DNA of 64,000 bases from Fodinibius saliphilus (GCF_005869845.1 NZ_VAWF01000001.1:1426001-1490000), one strand, 5' to 3'; positions 45,231 through 53,672 are shown, numbered from the stretch's first letter. A program made the numbers and translations. The notes: generated by a model not told the origin, from the sequence alone.

Positions 45231-45824
45231 ATGAATGCCGGCATAACAACTAGTTTTATCGTAGGTGGATTGCTATTACTGGCAATACTTCAATTTAGTA
45301 GCAATGTGTTTCAGAACTCTGCAGAAATTACTCTGGATATGAATGATAAACACAATATTGTAACCCTCCGTCAAATCATAGAACACGATTTCAGTCGTAT
45401 CGGCTTTGGCAATGGTCCAAACGACGTTATAAAAAATTTCAATCCACCTCATCTTATAATTTTTAATGCTGATTTAACTGGTAACAATTCCGCTGCAGAA
45501 GTGAAGTGGCATTTCAAAAGCAACAAACCGGTAAATAGTACTTCTAACCCAAATGATCATGTTCTACTTCGGCATGCACCTATGGATAGTTCGAATGGAA
45601 GAGTAAAAAACAAATACCATGTTGTTGACTTTTCAATTACAGGATACAGTGATGCTAATGGGGAAAATACTACTACAGATAAAAATGATATTAAAAGCAT
45701 TTTAGTAGAAGTGATTTATGAATCACCTGAAGCAGTTACCCAAAAAACAAATGGTACACAATACTCAAGATCTACTTGGCGTAAGCTCTTTGTACCAAGC
45801 AACTTACAGTTCAAGACTTTTTAA
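45231..45824 (+). CDS. Minor-pilin-like membrane protein (PilW-like), module 1 gene b
   Basis: The 197-residue protein begins MNAGITTSFIVGGLLLLAIL, a hydrophobic N-terminal helix, then a helix with LRQIIEHDFSRIGFG and a beta-rich domain. The motif EHD-x3-IG/MG recurs in its paralogue at 48281 (VEVLEHDIQKMGYN) and is the usual PilW pattern, in which the long helix is followed by E-x-D-x3-G. WHF and LLRH/LLRS segments are shared as well. No prepilin leader is visible. Gene order a-b-c mirrors pilV-pilW-pilX. Confidence 0.6.
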   Translation: MNAGITTSFIVGGLLLLAILQFSSNVFQNSAEITLDMNDKHNIVTLRQIIEHDFSRIGFGNGPNDVIKNFNPPHLIIFNADLTGNNSAAEVKWHFKSNKPVNSTSNPNDHVLLRHAPMDSSNGRVKNKYHVVDFSITGYSDANGENTTTDKNDIKSILVEVIYESPEAVTQKTNGTQYSRSTWRKLFVPSNLQFKTF

Positions 45825-45842
45825 CTCAATAACTTTACTGTT

Positions 45843-47132
45843 ATGGGACGTGGCCTTTTAATATTAGTATCCGGATTTGTACTTATCGTTGGACTTGTTC
45901 AAAAATCTATATTAGATAGCCTGAAATACTTTCCCGAGCGAACTACAGAATACCACCAGGAAATGACGGCAAAGAATATTTCTACCAGTCTTATGGAATA
46001 TGGGATCAGTGAAATTACGAATAACCAAAACTGGGAAGCCGGCTACACAGATAACGACTTTATGGGGGCCGAGGTCTCGCTTCAAGTCTTTACCTTCACT
46101 GACTTCCAAAATAATAACCCTGATATTCCAAGCGATCATAACATCCAAAACTGGGATAAGTATACCCTACTTCTGGTAAGTGAAGCAAAAACTAATAATG
46201 CTAAAGCTGTCACAGAAGTAGGAGTCACCAAAGACGCCTTTTCTAAATACACTTATTTTACGGACTATGAACCTAATTATATTTACTTTTATGATGGGGA
46301 TGAACTAAACGGCCCTGTTCATACAAATGGGACAATGCATGTAGCGGGAGAACCCATTTTCAATGGTAAAGTAACCAGTCCCAATAAATGGGAAGGACAT
46401 CCATCATACAATAATAACCCACATTTTAATGGCGGAAAAGACTTTCAGTCAAAAGAAAATGAAATGCCTGATGCCAGCAAGCTAAACCTTTTAAAAAATA
46501 AAAGTACTAATGGTGGGTTACGGTTCAATGACCAACTTAGGGTCGAATTTAAAAAAAATGGAACCGTAGATATTTTTACACGTGCCAACTATTATTCCAA
46601 CTGGAGTAAAGCTCAAAATTATGACCTGGATAAAATTAACGGAGTAATATCCTCTTCTAAAAAGGTATATACTGAAGGAACACTTAAGGGTCAAGTCACC
46701 CTTCATTCCGAAAATGACATTGAAATTATGGGGGACCTAACCTATTTCAACAGTGATTCAACTTCAAAAGATATGTTAGGAATTGTTAGTGAAAATAATG
46801 TAGTAGTCGATGATGATGCTCATAAATCAGGAGGCCCTTCAGATGATTATGACCTCAATATCCACGCCTCAATAATGGCACTTAATAAATCTTTTAAAGT
46901 TGAAGACTATAACAGCGGTAACCCTCGGGGGACATTGAAGGTACATGGAGGGCTTCAACAAAAAGAACGTGGAGCAGTTGGTACTTTTAGTGGTGGTTCA
47001 GTTGCATCAGGTTATAATAAAGATTATACCTACGATAAACGTCTTGCCACTCAGTTTCCACCATTTTACCCCAGGGAAAGTTTCTATTCAAAACAATACT
47101 GGAAAGAAAAACCAATTGAATACTTACAATGA
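45843..47132 (+). CDS. PilX-like protein with DUF4900-type C-terminal region, module 1 gene c
   Basis: The 429-residue protein starts MGRGLLILVSGFVLIVGLVQ (hydrophobic anchor). An extracytoplasmic part follows with LNGPVHTNGTMHVAGEPIFN, VTLHSENDIEIMGDLTY, LNIHASIMALNKSFKVEDYN and RGTLKVHGGLQQKERGAVGT. This matches proteins annotated DUF4900 in pilus-associated operons, where the region is predicted to be a right-handed beta structure. The paralogue at 48924 has the same start (M-G-R-A-M-L-I-I) but a different body. It overlaps the next gene by 4 bases. Confidence 0.65.
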   Translation: MGRGLLILVSGFVLIVGLVQKSILDSLKYFPERTTEYHQEMTAKNISTSLMEYGISEITNNQNWEAGYTDNDFMGAEVSLQVFTFTDFQNNNPDIPSDHNIQNWDKYTLLLVSEAKTNNAKAVTEVGVTKDAFSKYTYFTDYEPNYIYFYDGDELNGPVHTNGTMHVAGEPIFNGKVTSPNKWEGHPSYNNNPHFNGGKDFQSKENEMPDASKLNLLKNKSTNGGLRFNDQLRVEFKKNGTVDIFTRANYYSNWSKAQNYDLDKINGVISSSKKVYTEGTLKGQVTLHSENDIEIMGDLTYFNSDSTSKDMLGIVSENNVVVDDDAHKSGGPSDDYDLNIHASIMALNKSFKVEDYNSGNPRGTLKVHGGLQQKERGAVGTFSGGSVASGYNKDYTYDKRLATQFPPFYPRESFYSKQYWKEKPIEYLQ

Positions 47133-47572
47133 ATTCTTACGTGCTTAGTTTAAATGCATTTTTCTCGTTTATAAATAGATTTTCTGGCAAGATAATAATA
47201 CCAACTGTGGTATTTCTTCTGGCAATGAATACTAACGGGCATGCCCAAACAGAAGTTACTTTTAAGGTTAATCTGAAACCTCAGCTAGAAGATAGCATAT
47301 ATATACCTGGCAGGGATCGGGTTTATTTGAAGGGAAATACCTTTCCCCTCTCAAAAACAAAGAATGTTTATCTGAAAGATGTTGCACCAATTGACAGTAT
47401 TTATGAGGCAACAGTTGATTTCCCCTCAAGATCTAATGGCGAAGTAGTAAAATACAATTACTATATATATACCCCAGACAATCTTATGCAAGAACAGAGG
47501 CCCCGAAGCATACGGTTGCGGGGCAAAGAGATAGAGTTAGATGCCATTTACTTTAATGCATTTGCATGGTAA
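47129..47572 (+). CDS. Secreted beta-sandwich protein (CBM/Ig-like), unknown function
   Basis: This 147-residue protein is translationally coupled to the gene before it (ATGA overlap). A long hydrophobic N-terminus (IIIPTVVFLLAMNTNGHAQ) serves as signal peptide. The rest reads EVTFKVNLKPQLEDSIYIPG, then VYLKGNTFPLS and VKYNYYIY, resembling starch-binding/AMPK-type carbohydrate-binding modules or the Ig-like domains often seen in T9SS cargo. It lacks a sorting domain. No counterpart follows the second pilin-like module. Confidence 0.5.
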   Translation: MNSYVLSLNAFFSFINRFSGKIIIPTVVFLLAMNTNGHAQTEVTFKVNLKPQLEDSIYIPGRDRVYLKGNTFPLSKTKNVYLKDVAPIDSIYEATVDFPSRSNGEVVKYNYYIYTPDNLMQEQRPRSIRLRGKEIELDAIYFNAFAW

Positions 47573-47702
47573 TTTACCCCAAAACTATTATTTATAGGCT
47601 CTTGCACTTCCTCGGTCTCCCATGAAGCGCAAAAAAATTAATATTGGAATATTAAAAATTTTTAATACTTTGCATACTGTCTTTCACTAAACATCAATAA
47701 CT

Positions 47703-48266
47703 ATGGTAGGTTACGGTGAACTCTTACAGACGATAGGAGCAATGATCATTTTTTCAATGATTTTGCTTAGTGCCAATAGCATGATCCAACGAAACACTCT
47801 CATGCAGATAGAGGGAGAATTGGAACAAGAAGTAATTGCTTTGGCTCAAGATATTATCGAAGAAGGAAGAACAAAAGAATTTGATGAACGAAGCCAGGGA
47901 TCAGCTCCACCCGCAAAAATTCCCGACGACTTTACCGCCCCATCATCATTAGGTCCCGAAGCAACTACAATAACTTCTGCCGATGTAGAAAATGATGATG
48001 CTAATGGCAACGGTACAATTGAACGTTCAGAATTTGACGATTTTGATGACTACGATGGCTGGAAAGACCAAATTGAAACAGAACACGGAGTATTTAATAT
48101 CAGTGCTGAGGTCTTCTACGCCGACCCTTCAACCTATGACAAATCCGGTTCTCGTACTACTTTCAAAAAGATGCAGGTTGAAATTACCTCTGAATTTTTA
48201 AAAAATAATTCTGGCAACAAGACGGTATATCAGTTGGAATATATAAGAAACTATTATGCCGATTAA
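47703..48266 (+). CDS. Minor-pilin-like membrane protein (PilV-like), module 2 gene a
   Basis: The 187-residue paralogue of the 44793 gene has an N-terminal hydrophobic helix (IGAMIIFSMILLSANSM), IEGELEQEVIALAQDIIEEG and a matching C-terminal domain ending VYQLEYIRNYYAD. It carries an extra acidic insert of about 45 residues (NDDANGNGTIERSEFDDFDD) that looks like an EF-hand-like or calcium-binding loop. It starts the second three-gene module after a 130-bp AT-rich gap that likely holds a promoter. Confidence 0.6.
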   Translation: MVGYGELLQTIGAMIIFSMILLSANSMIQRNTLMQIEGELEQEVIALAQDIIEEGRTKEFDERSQGSAPPAKIPDDFTAPSSLGPEATTITSADVENDDANGNGTIERSEFDDFDDYDGWKDQIETEHGVFNISAEVFYADPSTYDKSGSRTTFKKMQVEITSEFLKNNSGNKTVYQLEYIRNYYAD

Positions 48267-48280
48267 CTGAAGGGGTATTT

Positions 48281-48907
48281 ATGAATTTTGGTCTGATCAC
48301 AAGTTATGTTGTAGGGGGTATTATTTTGATAGGTATTCTTTCTATGACCCTGTCGGTTTCAAATAGTTCTACCGAAATAACACTTACCTCTGTCACTCGT
48401 GAAAAAGCTTCGGGTATTGTAGAAGTGTTAGAACATGATATCCAAAAAATGGGGTACAACAGAACAAACAAAACCGACCCAATTATTGTCACTGCTGACA
48501 GTAATTTTATTCAGTTTCGCAGCAACATAGATAATAGTACTGATGGCTCTGTTGAACTGATAACGTGGCACTTTACAACTACCGCAGTGACAAACACTAA
48601 AAACCCCAATGATTATATTTTATTGCGTTCAGTAGAAAACCTGAGTACCGGCTCTATTGAAAAAACGCCCATTAAACTGGGAGTAACCAATTTCAATATT
48701 AAATATCTGGATGAGTACGGCGAACCTGTCAGCAATCACATGTCTACACCGGTAGCAACAAACGACCTTGAGAATATTCGCCAATTATATATTCAACTAA
48801 TTGTCGAAAGTAATGCAAAGGTTTATAAGTTTAATAAAGATGATGGCAGATACGTGGCCAGTATCTGGGAAAAACGATTTTCTCCCGGAAATTTGGAATC
48901 TAATTAA
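48281..48907 (+). CDS. Minor-pilin-like membrane protein (PilW-like), module 2 gene b
   Basis: The 208-residue paralogue of the 45231 gene begins MNFGLITSYVVGGIILIGIL, then has VEVLEHDIQKMGYN, ELITWHFTTTAVTNTKNPND and a C-terminal SIWEKRFSPGNL (compare STWRKLFVPSNL). Full-length similarity between b genes shows that whole modules were duplicated and not single genes. Confidence 0.6.
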   Translation: MNFGLITSYVVGGIILIGILSMTLSVSNSSTEITLTSVTREKASGIVEVLEHDIQKMGYNRTNKTDPIIVTADSNFIQFRSNIDNSTDGSVELITWHFTTTAVTNTKNPNDYILLRSVENLSTGSIEKTPIKLGVTNFNIKYLDEYGEPVSNHMSTPVATNDLENIRQLYIQLIVESNAKVYKFNKDDGRYVASIWEKRFSPGNLESN

Positions 48908-48923
48908 ATAAAGAGGATCTGTT

Positions 48924-50063
48924 ATGGGACGAGCAATGTTAATTATTTGTGCAGGTTTATTTATAGCACTGGGAATAGTTTCGGTGAGCACCTCGGAGCA
49001 GGGTAAAACAATGACTGAGAACGCAGCTGTATATGCCAACGAAACCAAAGCTTTAAATGCAGCCCACACCGCTATTCAAATTGCCATGCAAAAGCTAAAT
49101 GAAAATAATGGCAAAACTTGGGCGAAGTCTCATGATTCGTCTAACCCTTGGGAAACAACTATAGACGGAGCAGAAACCACACTCTACATCGATTATATGC
49201 ATGAATCGGCTAACTACTGGGACCCCGATTCAATTCGATTAGTATCTAAAGCTGAAACCATTTTTGAAGACAGCGCAACTACCACAACATATGAAGGTCA
49301 GGTAACCAGTGTCTATCTTAAAGCCCCCTTTAGCAATCTTGTTCCGGAGTTTAAATCTGCCCTCACTATTGCAACAAACCAAGTGGCTCCCTTTAATGCG
49401 GGAGGTAGTGCTTCAATCTCAGGAAATGCTCCCTCTGGAAGCGGTTGTGAAGACAAGCCTGTAATGACTATTGCTGAGCAGGCAGGTGGGAGTATGGATA
49501 GTACCAGTTATGCCAGTGAAATGAATGACATTGAAACAAGTGGAAGCCCCAAAGTAAAAGTTGATAAAGATTTAAACTATCAACCCACTGATGAACTTAT
49601 TGCACGCCTCGAAGATTCGCCCGATAGAGTAAATGTCGGAACAGACTATAAAGACTCATTAGGCACCGCAAGTGATCCCGGTGTATTCTTTATTGAAGAA
49701 GGAACAAACCTTACCGGTAAACAGAGTTCAGGGTATGGCATTATTGTTGTAAAATCGGGTGCACAGATGCAATATGACGGTGAGCTAAAAGTAGCGGGTA
49801 ACTTCGAATTTAACGGCCTCATCATTTTTGAAAATGCATACGATTTCCAGGGGAAAGGTACTCCCACCGTTAATGGGTCTGTACTTATCGGAAATACAGA
49901 GGACTACACAGATGATATTAATGTTGATATTAGTGGTAATATTCACTTGCAATACGACTGTCAGGCAGAAGAATATGCAAAGATGGCTGCTTCCGATGCA
50001 GTAGATCAATATAAGTATACCCGTGTGGTTACACTACAACAGACCCAATCTATTAAAAACTGA
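48924..50063 (+). CDS. PilX-like membrane protein, module 2 gene c
   Basis: The 379-residue protein begins MGRAMLIICAGLFIALGIVS, as in gene c of module 1. A helical segment (ANETKALNAAHTAIQIAMQK) precedes a beta-rich body with GIIVVKSGAQMQYDGELKVA and TPTVNGSVLIGN. Two cysteines (GSGCED and YDCQAE) could form a disulfide. It ends the module, 51 bases before a terminator at 50115. The bodies of the two c genes differ greatly, which suggests different tip or ligand functions. Confidence 0.6.
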   Translation: MGRAMLIICAGLFIALGIVSVSTSEQGKTMTENAAVYANETKALNAAHTAIQIAMQKLNENNGKTWAKSHDSSNPWETTIDGAETTLYIDYMHESANYWDPDSIRLVSKAETIFEDSATTTTYEGQVTSVYLKAPFSNLVPEFKSALTIATNQVAPFNAGGSASISGNAPSGSGCEDKPVMTIAEQAGGSMDSTSYASEMNDIETSGSPKVKVDKDLNYQPTDELIARLEDSPDRVNVGTDYKDSLGTASDPGVFFIEEGTNLTGKQSSGYGIIVVKSGAQMQYDGELKVAGNFEFNGLIIFENAYDFQGKGTPTVNGSVLIGNTEDYTDDINVDISGNIHLQYDCQAEEYAKMAASDAVDQYKYTRVVTLQQTQSIKN

Positions 50064-50114
50064 CTCTCACGTTGTATTTATAAAGCACACTTATTAATCT
50101 TAAAATTTACTAAT

Positions 50115-50148
50115 GCAGAGGAACCTCTCCTCTGCTTTTTTTATTTTT
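50115..50148 (+). terminator. Rho-independent terminator after pilin-like module 2
   Basis: GCAGAGGA (50115-50122) and TCCTCTGC (50128-50135) form a perfect 8-bp stem with a 5-base loop, followed by TTTTTTTATTTTT. It separates the pilin-like modules from the DUF4402 subunit genes. It also shows that an in-frame ATG at 50113 is not the start of the next gene. Confidence 0.88.
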
Positions 50149-50247
50149 ATATGTAAATACAGAAAAGCGGCTATAAATCTAATACAGGGTTTCATTCGTA
50201 TAAATAAGAGAAACCAAACCCCAATTTTCAGTCGATCAATAAGGTTA

Positions 50248-50757
50248 ATGAAACAATTAATACGCGCTTTAGGGTTCTTACTTTTATTCTCTTTTTTCCT
50301 TGTCTTTTCTATGATTGCACAGAACAATAATTCTAATGTATCGGTCTCTGTTTCTACTAGCATTATAAGTTCTATTGAGATGGTCACCTTACAATCGATG
50401 ACTCTCAATCAAGCTCAGGAAGAAAATCAACGCATTGTCATCGATCCACTGACCAGCAATGATGCCGGCAAAATGATGGCTATGGGTACTCCAAATTCTG
50501 ATATCCGGATAAGCTTTCTGGAACAGCGTGCAATAACACAAGCTAGTGGTAACGAGAACTTATTGTTTAACTATGAAGTAGCTGCTAACCAACAAAACGA
50601 CCAAGCTACAGCTGAAATACTTGGTAATGAAAATCGGGATTTTAGGTTTAATGACGAGGGGAAACTGTACCTTTGGATAGGCGGGAATGTTGATATTTCG
50701 GCTGCCACACCGGGAAGTTACCAAGGAGAATTCACCTTAGAAATTGAATATATATGA
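50248..50757 (+). CDS. DUF4402-type pilus subunit 1
   Basis: From ATG 50248 the product is 169 residues with a signal peptide (FLLLFSFFLVFSMIAQ). The mature part has a short N-terminal NVSVSVSTSIIS strand and ends LYLWIGGNVDISA...GSYQGEFTLEIEYI, the usual DUF4402 close. DUF4402 proteins are subunits of alternative (alpha/CFA-I-like) chaperone-usher fimbriae. It overlaps the next gene by ATGA, making a translationally coupled trio of subunits upstream of the major pilin. Confidence 0.75.
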   Translation: MKQLIRALGFLLLFSFFLVFSMIAQNNNSNVSVSVSTSIISSIEMVTLQSMTLNQAQEENQRIVIDPLTSNDAGKMMAMGTPNSDIRISFLEQRAITQASGNENLLFNYEVAANQQNDQATAEILGNENRDFRFNDEGKLYLWIGGNVDISAATPGSYQGEFTLEIEYI

Positions 50758-51347
50758 AAGTCAGCAAAATAGCCTTATTTCTTTTCCTTGCCTTTGCTAT
50801 TCATGTTGATAGCAATGCACAGGAAATCAATTTTGGTGACTATGGTAATTATACTCTCACTGTTGGAGAGTTGAATAATAATGATCTTGAATATGGGCAA
50901 ATCATAAGTGGATCCGGCTTGCATTCTATTGATATTAATAATGCCAAAGTACTAACCATTTCAGGCGTACAATACCTTGATGTTATTGTAGAGGTAACCG
51001 GGGCAAACAGTCTCTACCTGAATGGTAACCCTGGGCATACCGGAGATTCTCAAAAATCGATACCTTTTACACTTAAAGCTGCCTATGCTAACAGCAAAGG
51101 CACACCTACCATTGGGCAGGCGAAATTCATCACCAGTATTACTAATAATTCTTTTATCAAACAGTTTCCCATATTGGAAAGACAACATCAACCGCCGGGG
51201 CCACCCCCAACTCCCCCAACCAATGCTTTTGACCAGTCCCAAGTCGAAGAAACAGCTTATTTATATTTATATGGAGATATTAATGTAGGCAACGTTGATG
51301 CTGGTAATTACTCAAGCACTATTGATGTCACCGTGAATTATGACTAG
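50754..51347 (+). CDS. DUF4402-type pilus subunit 2 with proline-rich insert
   Basis: This 197-residue protein has a signal peptide (IALFLFLAFAIHVDSNAQ) and the DUF4402 end LYLYGDINVGNVDAGNYS, then STIDVTVNYD. A proline-rich insertion (QHQPPGPPPTPPTNAF, about 141-156) breaks the fold before the last strands. It may expose a loop or form a hinge. It is coupled to subunit 1 by a 4-base overlap and to subunit 3 by an 8-base overlap. It is probably a minor or tip subunit. Confidence 0.72.
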   Translation: MKVSKIALFLFLAFAIHVDSNAQEINFGDYGNYTLTVGELNNNDLEYGQIISGSGLHSIDINNAKVLTISGVQYLDVIVEVTGANSLYLNGNPGHTGDSQKSIPFTLKAAYANSKGTPTIGQAKFITSITNNSFIKQFPILERQHQPPGPPPTPPTNAFDQSQVEETAYLYLYGDINVGNVDAGNYSSTIDVTVNYD

Positions 51348-51873
51348 CACTTATAATACCATAAATACAGGCATATTGCCTTTCTTTTCTCTATTGTTAA
51401 TTCTACTGTTTCCCTGCTACAGTAATGGGCAATTTGTCGACCTTACCCTTAACATTGATACCAAGATCTCAGCTCAAACAGAGCAGTTTTTAAATTTCGG
51501 AACCATTACTACCAATAGCGGGCAACAAACAATAGATTTTGGCAGTCCCGATATGGGTATTTTCAGTATTACAGCGCTGGAAAATCAAACCCTGTTATTA
51601 CAGATTAATACGCCTAACCAGCTTCGACACAATGATCCTTCTGTTACAGATCTGGTCCCTATAAGTTTATTTAGCCGTTATGGATATTCGAAACAAAACT
51701 TTCAGGAATCTTTTCCTCTGCAAAATGAAGTGGTAAGTATAAAAGTAGAAGCTAATGCTGATCCTTCTCCTTGGAATACCCTTTATCTTTTCATTTATGG
51801 GTCAGTTAACATAGGCGATATTGTTGATGGTATGTATTCAAATAACATTAGCCTAAACGTCGAATATATCTAA
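51340..51873 (+). CDS. DUF4402-type pilus subunit 3
   Basis: This 177-residue protein has a hydrophobic signal segment (FFSLLLILLFPCYSNGQ), an N-terminal strand (VDLTLNIDTKISAQ) and the closing LYLFIYGSVNIGDIVDGMYS, then NISLNVEYI. It is the last gene of the coupled trio. A 306-bp AT-rich gap follows before the major pilin, so it is probably a minor subunit at low level. Confidence 0.72.
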   Translation: MTSTYNTINTGILPFFSLLLILLFPCYSNGQFVDLTLNIDTKISAQTEQFLNFGTITTNSGQQTIDFGSPDMGIFSITALENQTLLLQINTPNQLRHNDPSVTDLVPISLFSRYGYSKQNFQESFPLQNEVVSIKVEANADPSPWNTLYLFIYGSVNIGDIVDGMYSNNISLNVEYI

Positions 51874-52179
51874 GGATTAGACATAAACATTTTAATAATC
51901 TATTTCTTAGAATTTCTTAATTAAAGGTATCACATTTTTATTCCTATTTTATTATTAATAAGAAATATCGGGTTTATTAAAATCATCGACGGCTAAAATA
52001 CAATCCATTTTCATTTTTTCTGTACTTCAAAATGGAGTATCTGAAATATTATAAGCTATTAACCCAAATTAGAAGCTTCTTAATTAACAGAACTTAATTT
52101 TAAATAACTTTCAAGTTATTTAGTTTCAGTTAAGAATAAGAAAGAACTTATTTCTAAAACCTAAATATCATTCATACAT
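51874..52179. other. AT-rich promoter/leader region of the major pilin
   Basis: These 306 bases hold no gene. They are strongly AT-rich and contain the palindrome at 52102-52123. The length and the following abundant-looking, low-complexity pilin suggest an independent strong promoter, but none is clear. Confidence 0.45.
52102..52123. promoter_or_regulatory. 22-bp palindrome upstream of the major pilin
   Basis: TAAATAACTT and AAGTTATTTA are perfect 10-bp arms with a 2-base centre. They lie 57 bases upstream of the pilin start. The very small loop favours a dimeric-regulator site over an RNA hairpin. Confidence 0.45.
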
Positions 52180-52704
52180 ATGAAACGGTCATTATCTCTA
52201 CTCTCGGTTATAGCGTTCCTACTTGCATTTAGTAGTAATGCTATTGCACAAACAGAAGTTACGGCTTCAGCAACCATTGACGCAACGATTAATGCAACCG
52301 TCAACAGTAATGTGCAGTTTGGTTCTTTTTCTAGTTCTCAAAACGTTGACGCTACAATCGACCCTACAGGCTCTAATTCAAATGTAGGTACCGGAACTGT
52401 TAGTAATGGTAATGTGCATGTACAAACTTCTGGTGGGCAAGGCCTTAGTATCAGTTGGTCGGCTACAGACCTCACCGACGGCAGTGGTAATACTCTTACA
52501 TATAACGAAACTGTTTATGGTAATTCATCAGATACAGACGACGCTTCAAGTGCCAGTGAATTAAGTTCTGGTGATACGGCTACTGCTACAAGTAATGGAA
52601 ATTACTATATATATGTTGGGGGTACTATCCCAGGAAATAGTATTAATGGAGCAACTGGTGGTAGTTATGATGGTAATGTAACATTGACCATTGCTACCAA
52701 TTAA
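52180..52704 (+). CDS. Probable major pilin (DUF4402-type)
   Basis: The 174-residue protein has a signal peptide (LSVIAFLLAFSSNAIAQ), then TEVTASATIDATINATVN, a Ser/Thr/Gly/Asn-rich body with almost no Lys or Arg, and the DUF4402-like end NYYIYVGGTIPGNSI, then SYDGNVTLTIATN. The composition, the separate upstream region and the terminator directly after it suggest high expression as the main fibre subunit. It is followed by chaperone and usher genes. Assignment as major subunit is inference. Confidence 0.72.
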   Translation: MKRSLSLLSVIAFLLAFSSNAIAQTEVTASATIDATINATVNSNVQFGSFSSSQNVDATIDPTGSNSNVGTGTVSNGNVHVQTSGGQGLSISWSATDLTDGSGNTLTYNETVYGNSSDTDDASSASELSSGDTATATSNGNYYIYVGGTIPGNSINGATGGSYDGNVTLTIATN

Positions 52705-52726
52705 GCTCTTCAAAAAAGACCATTTC

Positions 52727-52759
52727 AAAAGCTCCAAGAATTAACTTGGAGCTTTTTTT
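52727..52759 (+). terminator. Terminator/attenuator between major pilin and chaperone
   Basis: AAAAGCTCCAAG (52727-52738) and CTTGGAGCTTTT (52745-52756) form a 12-bp perfect stem with a 6-base loop, followed by TTT. Placed 23 bases after the pilin stop and 58 before the chaperone start, it should let only part of transcription reach chaperone and usher. Confidence 0.88.
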
Positions 52760-52817
52760 ATACCTAAGAACATTACATATATTATAGCCTTATTTTTTGT
52801 GATCAAAGTATATCTTT

Positions 52818-53672
52818 ATGAACATATTTGGACGAAAAATTACGACTAAGGCTGCCCTATTATTTGTTATTGCTTACATTACTTGTTTGTCATCCCTTGC
52901 CTCTGCACAGGTAAGTATTGCACCTACTGCTTTATTTTTTGACAATCAAAATCGATTCCAATCTCTCACCATAAGTAATGGTGGACAACAAGCACAGGAG
53001 ATTTCAATCACTAGTAAATTTGCCTATGCGGCGAGTCGAAATGGCAATTTAGTCTTTGTTAAAGATTCAACTTTAGCTAAAAAGAAATCAATATCGAATT
53101 GGATCAAAGTATTTCCAAAAAACTTTACGTTACAAGCTCAAGAAAGACAAATTGTACGTTTTGTAGTCCGCCCGCCAAACAATTTAGAAACAGGTGGATA
53201 TTGGGCACGGGTTCAAATTCAGTCTAATCCGGTCTCCCCACCTATTGAATCAGTTGCCGAAGATCAAGTAGGAGCCCAAATCAATTTGGTCGTCAATCAA
53301 ATCATTAACGCATTTTATCATACCCCCAATGCGCAAACCATTATCAGTGCTCCTTCAGTCAGTTTCACTCAAGTTGACAGTACAGACACTGGGACTGTTA
53401 GCTTAAGTATGGAACAAACCGGGGACGCACCTTTTGTCGGTTCTATCAGCTTTTCATTAGTAGATCAAGAAGGGAATACTGTTTATCAAACACGAGCTAC
53501 AACTTCTGTTTTTACCTCCCTTACAAGAAATTTCACTATTGATCTTACTGATGTTAAACCTGGGCAATATCAGATTTCAGGTCGTATTATTTCTGAAAGA
53601 CGTGATATTAGTCAGGAAAACTTGTTACAAATAGAACCAGTCAATTTTGAAAAAAAGGTACTGATTGAGTGA
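52818..53672 (+). CDS. PapD-like fimbrial chaperone
   Basis: The 284-residue protein has a signal peptide (LFVIAYITCLSSLASAQ) and two Ig-like domains. The first has VSIAPTALFFDNQNRFQSLT and SNWIKVFPKNFTLQAQERQIVRF, matching the chaperone F1-G1 edge that donates a strand to subunits. The second ends KPGQYQISGRIISE. It is longer than classical PapD (about 240 residues) but of the kind found beside DUF4402 subunits. Its TGA overlaps the usher GTG by 4 bases, coupling chaperone and usher translation. Confidence 0.8.
   Translation: MNIFGRKITTKAALLFVIAYITCLSSLASAQVSIAPTALFFDNQNRFQSLTISNGGQQAQEISITSKFAYAASRNGNLVFVKDSTLAKKKSISNWIKVFPKNFTLQAQERQIVRFVVRPPNNLETGGYWARVQIQSNPVSPPIESVAEDQVGAQINLVVNQIINAFYHTPNAQTIISAPSVSFTQVDSTDTGTVSLSMEQTGDAPFVGSISFSLVDQEGNTVYQTRATTSVFTSLTRNFTIDLTDVKPGQYQISGRIISERRDISQENLLQIEPVNFEKKVLIE

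Noticed and set aside
50113-50247. Upstream start of DUF4402 subunit 1 at 50113
   Set aside because: This segment contains a perfect terminator hairpin and T-run; ATG 50248 gives a standard signal peptide.
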